From an uncultured Parasutterella sp. (GTDB lineage Bacteria > Pseudomonadota > Gammaproteobacteria > Burkholderiales > Burkholderiaceae_F): 11,005 nt of DNA. Below the pieces are notes generated by a model, which worked only from the letters and a program-made list of their open reading frames with translations, had not been told where the DNA came from and did not search any database. The translations under genes were made by a program, and so were the position numbers. Location of the stretch: contig CAAFTZ010000150.1 in the NCBI GenBank assembly GCA_900766055.1, forward strand, positions 1-11,005. The letters are read 5' to 3'. Positions 1 to 6,947 of this stretch are shown here, one piece after another; position 1 is the stretch's first letter, and each line of letters begins with the position of its first letter.

Positions 1-451
1 CAGCAGAAACGGGAGAAGCTGTAATTGCTTGCTGACAAGCAACGGCAGAAACTGCCATCGGCTTTTCTGGACGAATTCCGACGGAAACAGCAACCTCGTA
101 AATAACAGGAAGTAGCGGGTAGCCGATGTGAGCAGTACCGGCTAGAAAAGCAAAAAACCACGTTGTAATAGGTGCAATGATGGTAATTTGTTTGGGATTC
201 GATCGAATGATTTTCTCCGCGACTCGGACCATGAAGTCAACACCACCTGCCGAATACATAACGGAGGCAGCCGTTATAACGGCCGTAATGATGAGCATGA
301 CATCAATAGGAGGGGATGTCGGTCGAATACCAAAAGCCAAAACCAAAACGCCCAGACCAAATCCGCCCCAAATGCCAAGACCGATTCCTTTGTAACTGGC
401 CCCAATGAATATGCAGCCAAGCACGATAATGATTTGAAGAAATATTTCCAT
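1..451 (-). CDS. Anaerobic C4-dicarboxylate transporter, DcuA/DcuB family (N-terminal part, cut by window start)
   Basis: Reading the minus strand from ATG at 451 gives 150 codons with no stop, running off the window edge. The product starts MEIFLQIIIVLGCIFIGA and is strongly hydrophobic, with several membrane segments. Landmarks known from Dcu antiporters are visible: a Gly-rich second segment (GIGLGIWGGFGLGVLVLAFG), PPIDVMLIITAV, AGGVDFMVRVAEKIIRSNPK, a GTAH motif where the family has GTG(H/N), and IRPEKPMA followed by ITASPVSA near the cut. From memory these resemble DcuB more than DcuA. Family members exchange fumarate, malate or aspartate for succinate across the inner membrane during anaerobic fumarate respiration. 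A good Shine-Dalgarno AAGGAG (459-464) lies 7 bases before the ATG and decides the start. The gene is divergent from a LysR regulator, its likely controller. The C-terminal two thirds are outside the window. Confidence 0.9.
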   Translation of the reverse strand, partial: MEIFLQIIIVLGCIFIGASYKGIGLGIWGGFGLGVLVLAFGIRPTSPPIDVMLIITAVITAASVMYSAGGVDFMVRVAEKIIRSNPKQITIIAPITTWFFAFLAGTAHIGYPLLPVIYEVAVSVGIRPEKPMAVSAVACQQAITASPVSA

Positions 452-461
452 TTACCTTCTC

Positions 462-479
462 CTTGTTTTCGAAGACAAG
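462..479 (-). promoter_or_regulatory. Near-perfect palindrome in the dcu leader, abutting the Shine-Dalgarno
   Basis: CTTGTTTTC (462-470) is followed directly by GAAGACAAG (471-479); 8 of 9 positions pair. Its left end overlaps the AAGGAG ribosome binding site of the minus-strand transporter. A second small inverted repeat, CAAGAA-ga-TTCTTG (476-489), overlaps its right end. It could be a protein-binding operator. It is less likely to act as an RNA hairpin because there is no loop. The function is inference. Confidence 0.4.
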
Positions 480-517
480 AAGATTCTTGAACCGAGGCTG
501 CACTTTGCTATTTCTTC

Positions 518-532
518 ATCAATTTTTTTGAT
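518..532. promoter_or_regulatory. LysR-type T-N11-A box in the divergent dcu/LysR intergenic region
   Basis: ATCAA-N5-TTGAT is a perfect dyad with the form ATC-N9-GAT, that is T-N11-A (T519, A531). This is the recognition-site pattern known for LysR-type regulators. It lies 46 bases before the ATG of the LysR gene at 578 and 67 bases before the transporter ATG. That position suits autorepression of the regulator combined with activation of the transporter. The site is seen; its use by this regulator is inferred. The centre is a T-run, so chance symmetry in AT-rich DNA is possible. Confidence 0.5.
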
Positions 533-577
533 ATAAAAAATCTAAAATTTCGATATGCCTTTTTACTGTTGAGCGAA

Positions 578-1549
578 ATGGATAAAGAGAACTTCTTTCA
601 GGCTTTTTCCCGTTATCAATATTTTTTAGAGGTTGCCTCAAGCGGCAGTTTCTCCAAAGCGGCTGAGCGCCTCTGTATTAAACAGTCTGCGATTTCTTAC
701 CAGATTGCCCAAATGGAAAAGGAACTTGGATTTCGCCTAATTAACAGAACTCGTCCCATTAGTCTTACCCCAGACGGCACAAAATTAAAGCAGGAAATCG
801 AGCAAGCCTTTCATCAGCTCAACAACTCGGTTAAAGAAATAAGAAAACTGCATTCGGCAACTAAAAGGCTACGGTTTGGAATAGTAGATAGCCTGTCCAC
901 GACAGTAGCTCCGGTTCTTGTCCAAAAATTAACGGCTTTGCCCATTGAACTCTCCATTCGCGTTGGTACCTCAAACGACTTACTTTCTCTTTTAGACAAT
1001 AATGAAATAGATATTGCTTTAATCAGCGGCGTCAAGTCCTCGCCCGAATACAAGGAGACGCTTTTATTTCGAGAACCGGCATTGATCGTTTGCCCGAGGG
1101 AGTTCAAAGGCAAGCTCATGAATTGGAATTGGCAGGCTTTAAGCCAAACTAAACTTCCTTTTATGAAATTTGACAAAACTCAGGACAGTGCTCGTTTTTT
1201 AAACGCACTGTTCCTGCAAGAAGGAGTTCATTTGAAAACTTCTAACTTCACGCTTAATGACGGGGGTTTGATGCTTTCTTTAATCAGAATGGGGCTCGGA
1301 TGGAGCATCCTAAGGCCTGCCACATTGCTACACTATCCAAGCTTGGCAGAACAGGTTGCAGTTCTGTCCGTCCCGAATCGATCCATGGAAAGAAAATTCA
1401 AGCTGCTACATAAAAAGATGTGGGATCCTAGATTTTCTGAAGAAATTGAGCGTATCTGCCTGAACATCTTCAGCTCTAATTATCGTGAAGGGCTCATTAG
1501 AGTTATCCCTTTTCTTAAAAACTACTATGCAGCGGAAAACAACCGCTAA
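578..1549 (+). CDS. LysR-family transcriptional regulator
   Basis: The 323-residue product has the standard LysR length and layout. An N-terminal winged helix-turn-helix lies at about residues 11-68, including FLEVASSGSFSKAAERL, the recognition-helix stretch SAISYQIAQMEKELG, and the wing LINRTRPISLTPDGTKL. A linker helix follows to about residue 92, then a periplasmic-binding-protein-like effector domain beginning LRFGIVDSLSTT. Start choice is uncertain: ATG at 578 is used here, but an in-frame TTG at 569 is possible, and neither has a strong Shine-Dalgarno. The gene is divergent from a Dcu-type C4-dicarboxylate transporter, with 126 bases between starts and a T-N11-A dyad in the gap. It probably senses a small metabolite, perhaps a dicarboxylate, and controls the transporter. 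The effector is not readable from sequence. The gene is more AT-rich than pepA. Confidence 0.93.
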   Translation: MDKENFFQAFSRYQYFLEVASSGSFSKAAERLCIKQSAISYQIAQMEKELGFRLINRTRPISLTPDGTKLKQEIEQAFHQLNNSVKEIRKLHSATKRLRFGIVDSLSTTVAPVLVQKLTALPIELSIRVGTSNDLLSLLDNNEIDIALISGVKSSPEYKETLLFREPALIVCPREFKGKLMNWNWQALSQTKLPFMKFDKTQDSARFLNALFLQEGVHLKTSNFTLNDGGLMLSLIRMGLGWSILRPATLLHYPSLAEQVAVLSVPNRSMERKFKLLHKKMWDPRFSEEIERICLNIFSSNYREGLIRVIPFLKNYYAAENNR

Positions 1550-1577
1550 AAGATTTGATCTCATGAATTTGAGAATT

Positions 1578-1636
1578 AATGGCAACGATATGATCGTCTG
1601 AGATTTCTAGCGACAACCAGTGTCGTTGCCATTTTT
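1578..1636 (+). terminator. Terminator-like inverted repeat between convergent genes
   Basis: AATGGCAACGA (1578-1588) and TCGTTGCCATT (1623-1633) form a perfect 11-bp inverted repeat, followed by a T-run (1632-1636) on the plus strand. This fits a rho-independent terminator for the LysR gene, 28 bases after its stop. The 34-base loop is long and itself holds smaller stems: ACGAT-atg-ATCGT (1585-1597) and CGACA-accag-TGTCG (1611-1625). The minus strand has no good T-run after the arm, so termination of the opposing aldolase gene is less certain. Confidence 0.6.
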
Positions 1637-1675
1637 GATTGAATGAGTTGAGATCCAAATCGCTTTCTTCCTCAC

Positions 1676-2713
1676 TTACAAAGCCTTAATACTTTCCAGA
1701 AGTTTATCTACACTTTCTTTAGGCGTTGCCCAACTAGTGCAAAAACGAACTAAGAATTCTTCTTGTCCGACATCACCTTCGCATTCAAAGGCATAATCTT
1801 TTGAAAGCTTTTCTTTTGCTTCACGAGGAAGAAATAAAAATTGCTGGTTAGTAGGTGAGTCCACTAAAAAGCGATAACCTTTTTCTTTGAATGCGTCTTT
1901 AATTCTCATCGCCTGATCGACGGCGTGTTTTCCCATTTCTTCGTAAAGACCATCCGTAAATAAGGCTTCGAATTGAACGCCGAGAAGGCGCCCTTTAGCG
2001 AGCATGGCGCAATTTTGTTTAATCATGCTTCGGAAGTTTGCGTCCAAGCCGTTTCCTCTCGGAAATACAATCGCTTCTCCCATCAAGATACCGACCTTCG
2101 TTCCGCCGATATAGAAAACATCCGTCAAGCGATCTATGTCTTCTAAGGTCACGTCGTTGCCTGCGCTTTGTAAGCCGTAACCTAAACGAGCACCGTCAAG
2201 GTAAAGCGGAATCACAAATTCCTGGCAAACTTCTGAGAGCGCTTCGAGTTCAGATTTTGTGTAAACGGTACCTACTTCCGTAGGCGAGGAGATATAGACC
2301 ATACCGGGTTGGACGACATGTTCGTGAGTGGGATCAGCCCAGTAGCTTTCAAGATAATTTCTGAGCGTTTCGGCTGAGAGCTTTCCGTCTTTTCCTTCCA
2401 GAGCAATGACCTTGTGGCCTGTAGCTTCAACAGCACCGGCTTCATGGACATTGATATGACCACTCTTGCAGCATACGCATCCTTGGTATGGCCTCAGAAG
2501 GGAAGCAATAACGGTCACATTGGCCGGAGTTCCGCCGGTGACAAAGTAAACATTGGCAAGAGGATCTTCGCAGGCTTCACGGATGAGTTCCTGAGCATGT
2601 GCGCAGTGGGAGTCCGCCCCGTAACCCGGAGATTGTTCAAAATTAGTCTTAACCAAGGCTTCTAAAACTTTAGGATGGGCGCCTTCAGCGTAATCGCATT
2701 CAAATCGAATCAT
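1676..2713 (-). CDS. Threonine aldolase-like PLP-dependent enzyme (beta-eliminating lyase family)
   Basis: The 345-residue protein belongs to the fold-type I PLP threonine aldolase family, which cleaves L-threonine or L-allo-threonine to glycine and acetaldehyde in the cytoplasm. Visible landmarks: MIRFECDYAEGAHPKVLEAL at the N-terminus; FVTGGTPANV (57-66) for phosphate and cofactor contacts; HINVHEAGAVEATG (86-99); SSPTEVGTVY (142-151); LDGARLG (172-178) with D173 for the pyridine nitrogen; and YIGGTKVG (201-208) with K206 as the likely Schiff-base lysine. The GGTK signature differs from the SLSKG form recalled for E. coli LtaE, so exact substrate specificity is open. ATG at 2713 is chosen because homology begins there. 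An upstream in-frame TTG at 2764 lies in the T-tract of the preceding terminator. No Shine-Dalgarno precedes 2713, which is odd. pepA lies upstream but is separated by a terminator. Confidence 0.88.
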   Translation of the reverse strand: MIRFECDYAEGAHPKVLEALVKTNFEQSPGYGADSHCAHAQELIREACEDPLANVYFVTGGTPANVTVIASLLRPYQGCVCCKSGHINVHEAGAVEATGHKVIALEGKDGKLSAETLRNYLESYWADPTHEHVVQPGMVYISSPTEVGTVYTKSELEALSEVCQEFVIPLYLDGARLGYGLQSAGNDVTLEDIDRLTDVFYIGGTKVGILMGEAIVFPRGNGLDANFRSMIKQNCAMLAKGRLLGVQFEALFTDGLYEEMGKHAVDQAMRIKDAFKEKGYRFLVDSPTNQQFLFLPREAKEKLSKDYAFECEGDVGQEEFLVRFCTSWATPKESVDKLLESIKAL

Positions 2714-2762
2714 TTTTAGGATAAGGATAGAAGAGGTTGAGGAATTGATTGAATAATAGGAC

Positions 2763-2786
2763 AAAAAAGCGGGGCCGAAGCCCCGC
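2763..2786 (-). terminator. Rho-independent terminator of pepA
   Basis: On the minus strand GCGGGGC, loop TTCG, then GCCCCGC form a perfect 7-bp GC-rich stem closed by a C(UUCG)G tetraloop. Six T residues follow directly. It sits 13 bases after the pepA stop and is a textbook intrinsic terminator. Confidence 0.95.
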
Positions 2787-2799
2787 GAATCAAAGCTTT

Positions 2800-4263
2800 T
2801 TATTCCGCTTGATCTTTCAGGAAGTTAATCAGAAGAGGAACAGGACGGCCGGTTGAGCCTTTTTCTTTTCCGCTCTTATTGGCAACACCCGCGATATCCA
2901 AGTGAGCCCAAGGAGTTTCACCGACAAACTCTTCCAAGAAGGCAGCGGCCGTGCATGCGCCGGCGCCGCGGAAGTCGCTGATATTGGCGAGATCGGCAAA
3001 ATTGCTCTTCAGAGCTTTGGTAAAGGAAATATCCAGAGGCATTCTCCAAACCGGATCCATTGCTGTGTCGCCTGCCATCATGAGAGACATTGCCAATTCT
3101 TCATCGTTAGAGAACAAGCCTGCAATATCGTTGCCCAGAGCAACAACGCATGCGCCGGTCAATGTGGCGGCATCGACAACGCACTTCGGCTTGAACTTAT
3201 CAATGGTGTATGCGAGAACATCGCACAGAACCAAACGACCTTCGGCATCGGTGTTCAGAACTTCAACGGTCTTGCCGGCATAGCTCTTCAAGATGTCACC
3301 GGGTTTAGTGGCAGAGCTTCCGGGCATATTTTCCGTAAAGCCGACAGCAGCAACGATGTTCACCGGCAGCTTCATAGCTGCTGCGGTTGCGATAGAAGCG
3401 ATCATGGCTGCAGCGCCGCACATGTCGTACTTCATTTCGTCCATTCCCTTAGCAGGTTTCAAAGAAATGCCGCCGGAGTCGAATGTTAATCCTTTACCGA
3501 CCAAAGCGACGGGCGCGTCATCCTTCTTTCCGCCGTGGTATTCGATGACAACCATGCGAGGTTTCTGGTGAGAGCCCTTAGCAACGCCAAGCAGACATCC
3601 CATGCCCAGTTTTTCCATGGCTTTTTCGTCGAAGACAGTAACGTCAAGGCCAAGAGAGCCGGCCAACTTCATGCATTCTTCAGCCATAAACTTCGGTGTG
3701 CAGAGATTTGCCGGCATATCCCCGTACTGCTTAGCCATCTGAACGCCAACCCCGACAGATACACCTTCGGCATAGGCTTTTTCTATATCCTTGTTTTCAT
3801 CCGGGACATAGAGATCAATGTTCTTAGGCTTCTTCCAGTTGATGTCAAAAGTTTTGTAATTCTTAGGACGATCAAGAGCAGTGCAGGCAATAAAACCAGA
3901 CTGTTCGGCGATCCATTCAGGAACTTCATCCGGCAGCCACTCAAGGGTGGTCAGGACGACTTCTTTGCCAAGGTAAGCATTGTCGATACCGAGTTTTAAA
4001 ACGCGCTGGAAATCTCTGGCTTTGCATTTTCCCAAGCCGACAAACACAACGCGTTCGGCTTTGCATCCCGGAAAATCACGGAAAACTGCAACCTTGCCGA
4101 CGCAGGGATGAATGTCTCCGGCTTCAATCCAGCGAGAGACAGCTCCTTCGGAAGCCTTATCGAGCGCTTCAGCTGTCGGAGTAAGACCGCAGGCAGGAAT
4201 TCCGACAACCAGAGCTCCGCACTCGAGCTTTAAAACATCACCGCTAACCATTGAAAATTTCAT
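2800..4263 (-). CDS. pepA: Leucyl aminopeptidase (M17 family)
   Basis: The 487-residue product is full length for cytosolic M17 leucyl aminopeptidases, hexameric two-metal enzymes that remove N-terminal residues from peptides. The N-terminal macro-like domain covers about residues 1-160 and the catalytic domain follows. The metal and catalytic residues are all present: K257 in VGKGLTFDSGG, D262, K269 in SLKPA, D280 in MKYDMCG, and the hallmark NTDAEGRL (337-344) giving D339, E341 and R343. Family enzymes also act as DNA-binding factors in some bacteria (XerAB/cer recombination and carAB control in E. coli); nothing here shows that role. A Shine-Dalgarno AAGGA lies 10 bases before the ATG. A TATAAT box at 4300-4305 and a palindrome at 4325-4347 lie upstream, and a strong terminator lies downstream, so the gene is probably monocistronic. 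Confidence 0.97.
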   Translation of the reverse strand: MKFSMVSGDVLKLECGALVVGIPACGLTPTAEALDKASEGAVSRWIEAGDIHPCVGKVAVFRDFPGCKAERVVFVGLGKCKARDFQRVLKLGIDNAYLGKEVVLTTLEWLPDEVPEWIAEQSGFIACTALDRPKNYKTFDINWKKPKNIDLYVPDENKDIEKAYAEGVSVGVGVQMAKQYGDMPANLCTPKFMAEECMKLAGSLGLDVTVFDEKAMEKLGMGCLLGVAKGSHQKPRMVVIEYHGGKKDDAPVALVGKGLTFDSGGISLKPAKGMDEMKYDMCGAAAMIASIATAAAMKLPVNIVAAVGFTENMPGSSATKPGDILKSYAGKTVEVLNTDAEGRLVLCDVLAYTIDKFKPKCVVDAATLTGACVVALGNDIAGLFSNDEELAMSLMMAGDTAMDPVWRMPLDISFTKALKSNFADLANISDFRGAGACTAAAFLEEFVGETPWAHLDIAGVANKSGKEKGSTGRPVPLLINFLKDQAE

Positions 4264-4299
4264 ATTTTTTGTTCCTTCTGATTCGCAAACAATTTTTCC

Positions 4300-4305
4300 A
4301 TTATA
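4300..4305 (-). promoter_or_regulatory. pepA promoter -10 box
   Basis: The minus strand reads TATAAT, a perfect sigma-70 -10 consensus, 36 bases before the pepA ATG. A start site near 4293 would give a leader of about 30 bases. The matching -35 is poor: TTCAGC or TCAGCA at 17-18 bases spacing. That suggests activator dependence or tight control. Confidence 0.6.
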
Positions 4306-4324
4306 GGAAGAGTGGAGTGATGTG

Positions 4325-4347
4325 CTGAAATATTGAGAGCATTTCAG
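4325..4347. promoter_or_regulatory. Putative operator palindrome over the pepA -35 region
   Basis: CTGAAAT-N9-ATTTCAG is a perfect 7-bp inverted repeat. The half-site proximal to pepA overlaps the expected -35 element of the TATAAT promoter. No T-run follows on either strand, so a terminator is unlikely. A dimeric regulator bound here would compete with RNA polymerase. The regulator is unknown. Confidence 0.4.
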
Positions 4348-4367
4348 GGACCAAACTTAGAAGAAAT

Positions 4368-4402
4368 TCGCCGGAACATCCTCAGCGAGGAAGTGCCGGC
4401 GA
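4368..4402 (-). terminator. Hairpin downstream of the DMT permease, probable terminator
   Basis: TCGCCGG (4368-4374) pairs with CCGGCGA (4396-4402), and the inner CCTC (4380-4383) pairs with GAGG (4387-4390) around a 3-base loop. The five bases between on each side pair partly. The minus-strand transcript would carry a long stem followed by AUUUCUUCU, a weak U-tract. It lies 26 bases past the permease stop. Confidence 0.55.
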
Positions 4403-4427
4403 TAGAAAAAAAAGATAACGGTTTAGA

Positions 4428-5330
4428 CTAGGCAGTTTTTGATTGCGAGGTCTTTGCCTTTTCTTTCAAGAACTTATTTTCCCGACGAACGAAGTAACTC
4501 GACATCAATCCGGAGAAAACAATAATCAGCATTCCGCAAATAACAGGGAAGGTCGCCGGTTCGAGGAAAAGGATTTCTCCCAAAATCGTTGAGAAAAGAA
4601 TGACGGTGTACTGAAGAGAACTCGACAGAACCAGATTGCCTCTGGAGAAAGCTCTGGTCAGACAGAATTGACCGCCGGTTGCACAGATACAAAGTCCCAA
4701 AATGTATAAGGCGCCCTTAACGCTCCAGGGATGGAAGCCGCCGGTGAGGAATGTTCCGATGAGGCCGCAAATCGCACCGACCAGAACAAGGTAAAAAATA
4801 ATTCGTGTTTCCGGCTCATGAAGCATGCCGAGTTTCTTAACAAACGTTGTGGCATTTGCAGTGAAAAAGCCCGCGGCTAAACCCACTACAGCGGCATAGT
4901 ATTCATGCGGTCCGATGGTTGGTCCGAGCATGATCACGACGCCGATAAAACCGAAAAGCACCATCGCCATCAGACCCCAGTTCACCCGAGCGTGATGGAG
5001 CAGGGAGGTCGTCAGAATTTAGGCTCCGACAAACAGCGGCGACGTGTAATTCAATGTCATCGCCAGCCCGATATTCAGATGAGAGACGGAATAAATGCCG
5101 CAGATGATTGAAAGGGTGCCGCACATCGAGCGAATCAGATGCTGCCAGGGATGCGTGGTGGAAAGCGTAATGCCGCTGAAACGCATAACGCCGTAAAAGA
5201 GGACAGCGCCGAAAATTGATCTGAAAAAGAGGATTTCCCAGCTTCCGATGCCTTCAAAACCGGAATATTTCACGAACACGGCATAAAAGGCATAAAACAA
5301 TGCCGCAACAACCATCCACAGAGACTGCAC
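4428..5330 (-). pseudogene. EamA/DMT-superfamily permease interrupted by one in-frame stop
   Basis: The frame from GTG 5330 to the stop at 4428-4430 spans 301 codons, the normal length of ten-helix drug/metabolite transporters with two EamA repeats. A TAA at 5019-5021 interrupts it after codon 103; the frame on both sides is the same, so this is a nonsense change and not a frameshift. The first part (MQSLWMVVAALFYAFYAVFV to LNYTSPLFVGA) carries the conserved YTSPLF of helix 4. The second resumes ILTTSLLHHARVNWGLMAMV, and the second EamA repeat follows, ending in a Lys-rich tail. The start is set by a perfect AGGAGG (5338-5343) 7 bases before the GTG. The downstream piece has a GTG at 4985 but no Shine-Dalgarno before it, so a separate product is unlikely. 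The rest of the frame is undamaged, suggesting a recent mutation, a sequencing error or recoding. The substrate is unknown. Confidence 0.8.
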
Positions 5331-5400
5331 GGACCATCCTCCTAAAAAAGAATATCTTAGTCGTCAAATCTTTCGCATAGAAAACTGTGGATCACGATAT

Positions 5401-5442
5401 TTTCCCCTACGACCTTTCGATCACTATTTTTATCAGGGGAAA
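5401..5442. promoter_or_regulatory. Inverted repeat in the divergent permease/dehydrogenase gap
   Basis: TTTCCCCT (5401-5408) and AGGGGAAA (5435-5442) are a perfect 8-bp inverted repeat with a 26-base spacer. An overlapping alternative pairing is CCTTTC (5413-5418) with GAAAGG (5439-5444). A direct repeat GATCAC occurs at 5390-5395 and 5419-5424. These lie between two divergent genes and upstream of a possible promoter, so an operator role is plausible but unproven. Confidence 0.35.
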
Positions 5443-5453
5443 GGAGCAATTTT

Positions 5454-5482
5454 TTGACTAAACTTTCTTGAATATTTATTGC
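5454..5482 (+). promoter_or_regulatory. Candidate promoter of the FAD-dehydrogenase operon
   Basis: TTGACT (5454-5459, 5 of 6 to the -35 consensus) is followed after 17 bases by TATTGC (5477-5482, a weak -10). A start site near 5489 would leave only a few leader bases before ATG 5494, which also lacks a convincing Shine-Dalgarno. Either the transcript is nearly leaderless or the true promoter lies further upstream. Confidence 0.3.
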
Positions 5483-5493
5483 TAAGAAAAGCC

Positions 5494-6900
5494 ATGAAAG
5501 AGGAACTCAAATCGCTTTTTACCGAAATTGTCGGCCTCAATAACGTCATTGATGATCCGGCGCTTTTCGGACCTTACACGGATGATTTCACAGACCACTA
5601 CGTTTCTAAGCCTTTGGCCGTCGTCCGTCCCTCTACAACCGAACAAGTTTCTAAAATCGTCAAACTTTGCGCTCAATACAATGTCCCTATCGTCACGCAA
5701 GGCGGAAACACCAGTCTGACGGGCGCAGCAACTACTTATCGTCCCGATGAAGAGATCGTTTTGTCTATGACAAAAATGAAAAATGTCATCGACGCGGATC
5801 CCTTGTCGGACACGTTGACCGTCCAAGCCGGCATGACCTTGGCCGAAGTCCATGAGGCAGCAGAGAGCGTTAATCGCTTCTTCCCGCTGTCTTTCGCTGC
5901 AGAAGGCAACGCAACCATCGGCGGCTGCTGCGCATGTAATGCCGGCGGTGTCGCCGTGCTGCGCTACGGAACAACTCGCGACTTGGTTCTCGGCATTGAA
6001 GTCGTTCTTCCCGACGGCCGCATTTACAACGGTCTTAGACGTCTTCGTAAAGACAATACCGGCTACGATTTCAAGGATTTGTTCTTAGGCAGCGAAGGAA
6101 CCATCGGCATTATCACCGCCGTTGTTCTGAAGCTTTTCCCGGCTGCTAAAGAAAAAGAAACCGCTTTCTGCTGCCTCAACAGCATTCAGAATGCCGGGAA
6201 ACTCCTGAACCGATTCAAGATGAAGGCTGGCTCTTCGCTTACAGCTTTCGAACTAATCAGCGACCTCCCGATCGGACGAGTCAAAAAGTACCTTCCGGAT
6301 ATTGAAGTGCCTCCGCTCAGCGATTCTCCTTGGAAAGTACTCGTTGAACTTTCCCTGGAAAAGAAACCTCAGGAAAGCATGATGGAACACATCCTGGAAG
6401 GTGCGTTTGAAGACGGCGAAATCACAGATGCCGCCATAGCCAGCTCTTTGCAGGATTCCCATACGTTCTGGCACGTCCGCGAATCGATTCCTCTGGCAGA
6501 CAGAACCGCAGGCGGCAGCATCCATAGTGACGTGAGCCTCCCGATTTCTTTAATTCCTGAGTTCGTCGAAGAAACAAGTGCGATGCTTTTAAGCGCTTAT
6601 CCTTGGCTTGGACTTTCCATTTACGGCCATTTAGGCGACGGAAATCTTCATTTCAACTTTGTCAGCCCCGAAGACCCAGGTGCAACCTATCAAAATGAAG
6701 AAGGAATTCGAGAAATTCTCTATAGTCAGGTTAACAAATTCGAGGGCTCGATTTCAGCCGAACACGGTATCGGAATGCTGAAACTTGACCATAATTACCA
6801 ATTCAAGGATCCTTTAGAAATTGAGATGATGCGCAAGATCAAAAACGCTTTTGATCCGAAGGGCATCATGAATCCGGGTAAGCTCTTGAAAGCGGAATAA
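5494..6900 (+). CDS. FAD-binding 2-hydroxyacid dehydrogenase (GlcD / D-lactate / D-2-hydroxyglutarate dehydrogenase type)
   Basis: The 468-residue protein has the usual length of VAO-type flavoproteins that oxidise D-2-hydroxyacids (glycolate, D-lactate or D-2-hydroxyglutarate) and pass electrons to a quinone or another carrier. The PCMH FAD domain covers about residues 38-220, with KPLAVVRPSTTEQV, the cofactor loop QGGNTSLTGAA (69-79), NATIGGCCACNAGG (139-152) and GSEGTIG (199-205). The C-terminal FAD-oxidase domain carries WHVRESIP (326-333), GHLGDGNLH (378-386, metal-ligand His379 and His386) and SAEHGIG (421-427, Glu423). It ends in the family's typical DPKGIMNPGK. No Cys-rich iron-sulfur domain is fused. 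ATG 5494 is chosen over the upstream TTG 5479 because it matches the family N-terminus. Substrate cannot be fixed from sequence. It heads a three-gene plus-strand unit. Confidence 0.93.
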   Translation: MKEELKSLFTEIVGLNNVIDDPALFGPYTDDFTDHYVSKPLAVVRPSTTEQVSKIVKLCAQYNVPIVTQGGNTSLTGAATTYRPDEEIVLSMTKMKNVIDADPLSDTLTVQAGMTLAEVHEAAESVNRFFPLSFAAEGNATIGGCCACNAGGVAVLRYGTTRDLVLGIEVVLPDGRIYNGLRRLRKDNTGYDFKDLFLGSEGTIGIITAVVLKLFPAAKEKETAFCCLNSIQNAGKLLNRFKMKAGSSLTAFELISDLPIGRVKKYLPDIEVPPLSDSPWKVLVELSLEKKPQESMMEHILEGAFEDGEITDAAIASSLQDSHTFWHVRESIPLADRTAGGSIHSDVSLPISLIPEFVEETSAMLLSAYPWLGLSIYGHLGDGNLHFNFVSPEDPGATYQNEEGIREILYSQVNKFEGSISAEHGIGMLKLDHNYQFKDPLEIEMMRKIKNAFDPKGIMNPGKLLKAE

Positions 6901-6947
6901 CCAACGAGGAAACTGTGGGTAAAAAATCAAAGAAAAAGGAAAAGAAG

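Noticed and set aside
2714..2764. N-terminal extension of the threonine aldolase from TTG 2764
   Set aside because: The start would sit in the T-tract of the pepA terminator, and the extra residues are low-complexity Ser-rich with no family match.
2902..3999. Long plus-strand open frames opposite pepA (about 195 and 154 codons)
   Set aside because: They lie antisense to a clearly recognised, full-length aminopeptidase, have no family features and no ribosome binding sites; they are shadows of its codon bias.
4428..4985. Downstream half of the permease as an independent gene from GTG 4985
   Set aside because: No Shine-Dalgarno precedes it and the frame is continuous with the upstream half across one stop codon, so a broken single gene explains it better.
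5482..5853. Minus-strand open frame of about 123 codons
   Set aside because: It is antisense to the conserved FAD-binding domain of the dehydrogenase and has no recognisable domain.
6915..6947. Lys-rich N-terminal extension of the asparaginase-fold protein from GTG 6915
   Set aside because: The purine-rich stretch provides a good SD for ATG 6948. The extension cannot be excluded because GAGG precedes the GTG at acceptable spacing, but it is the weaker choice.
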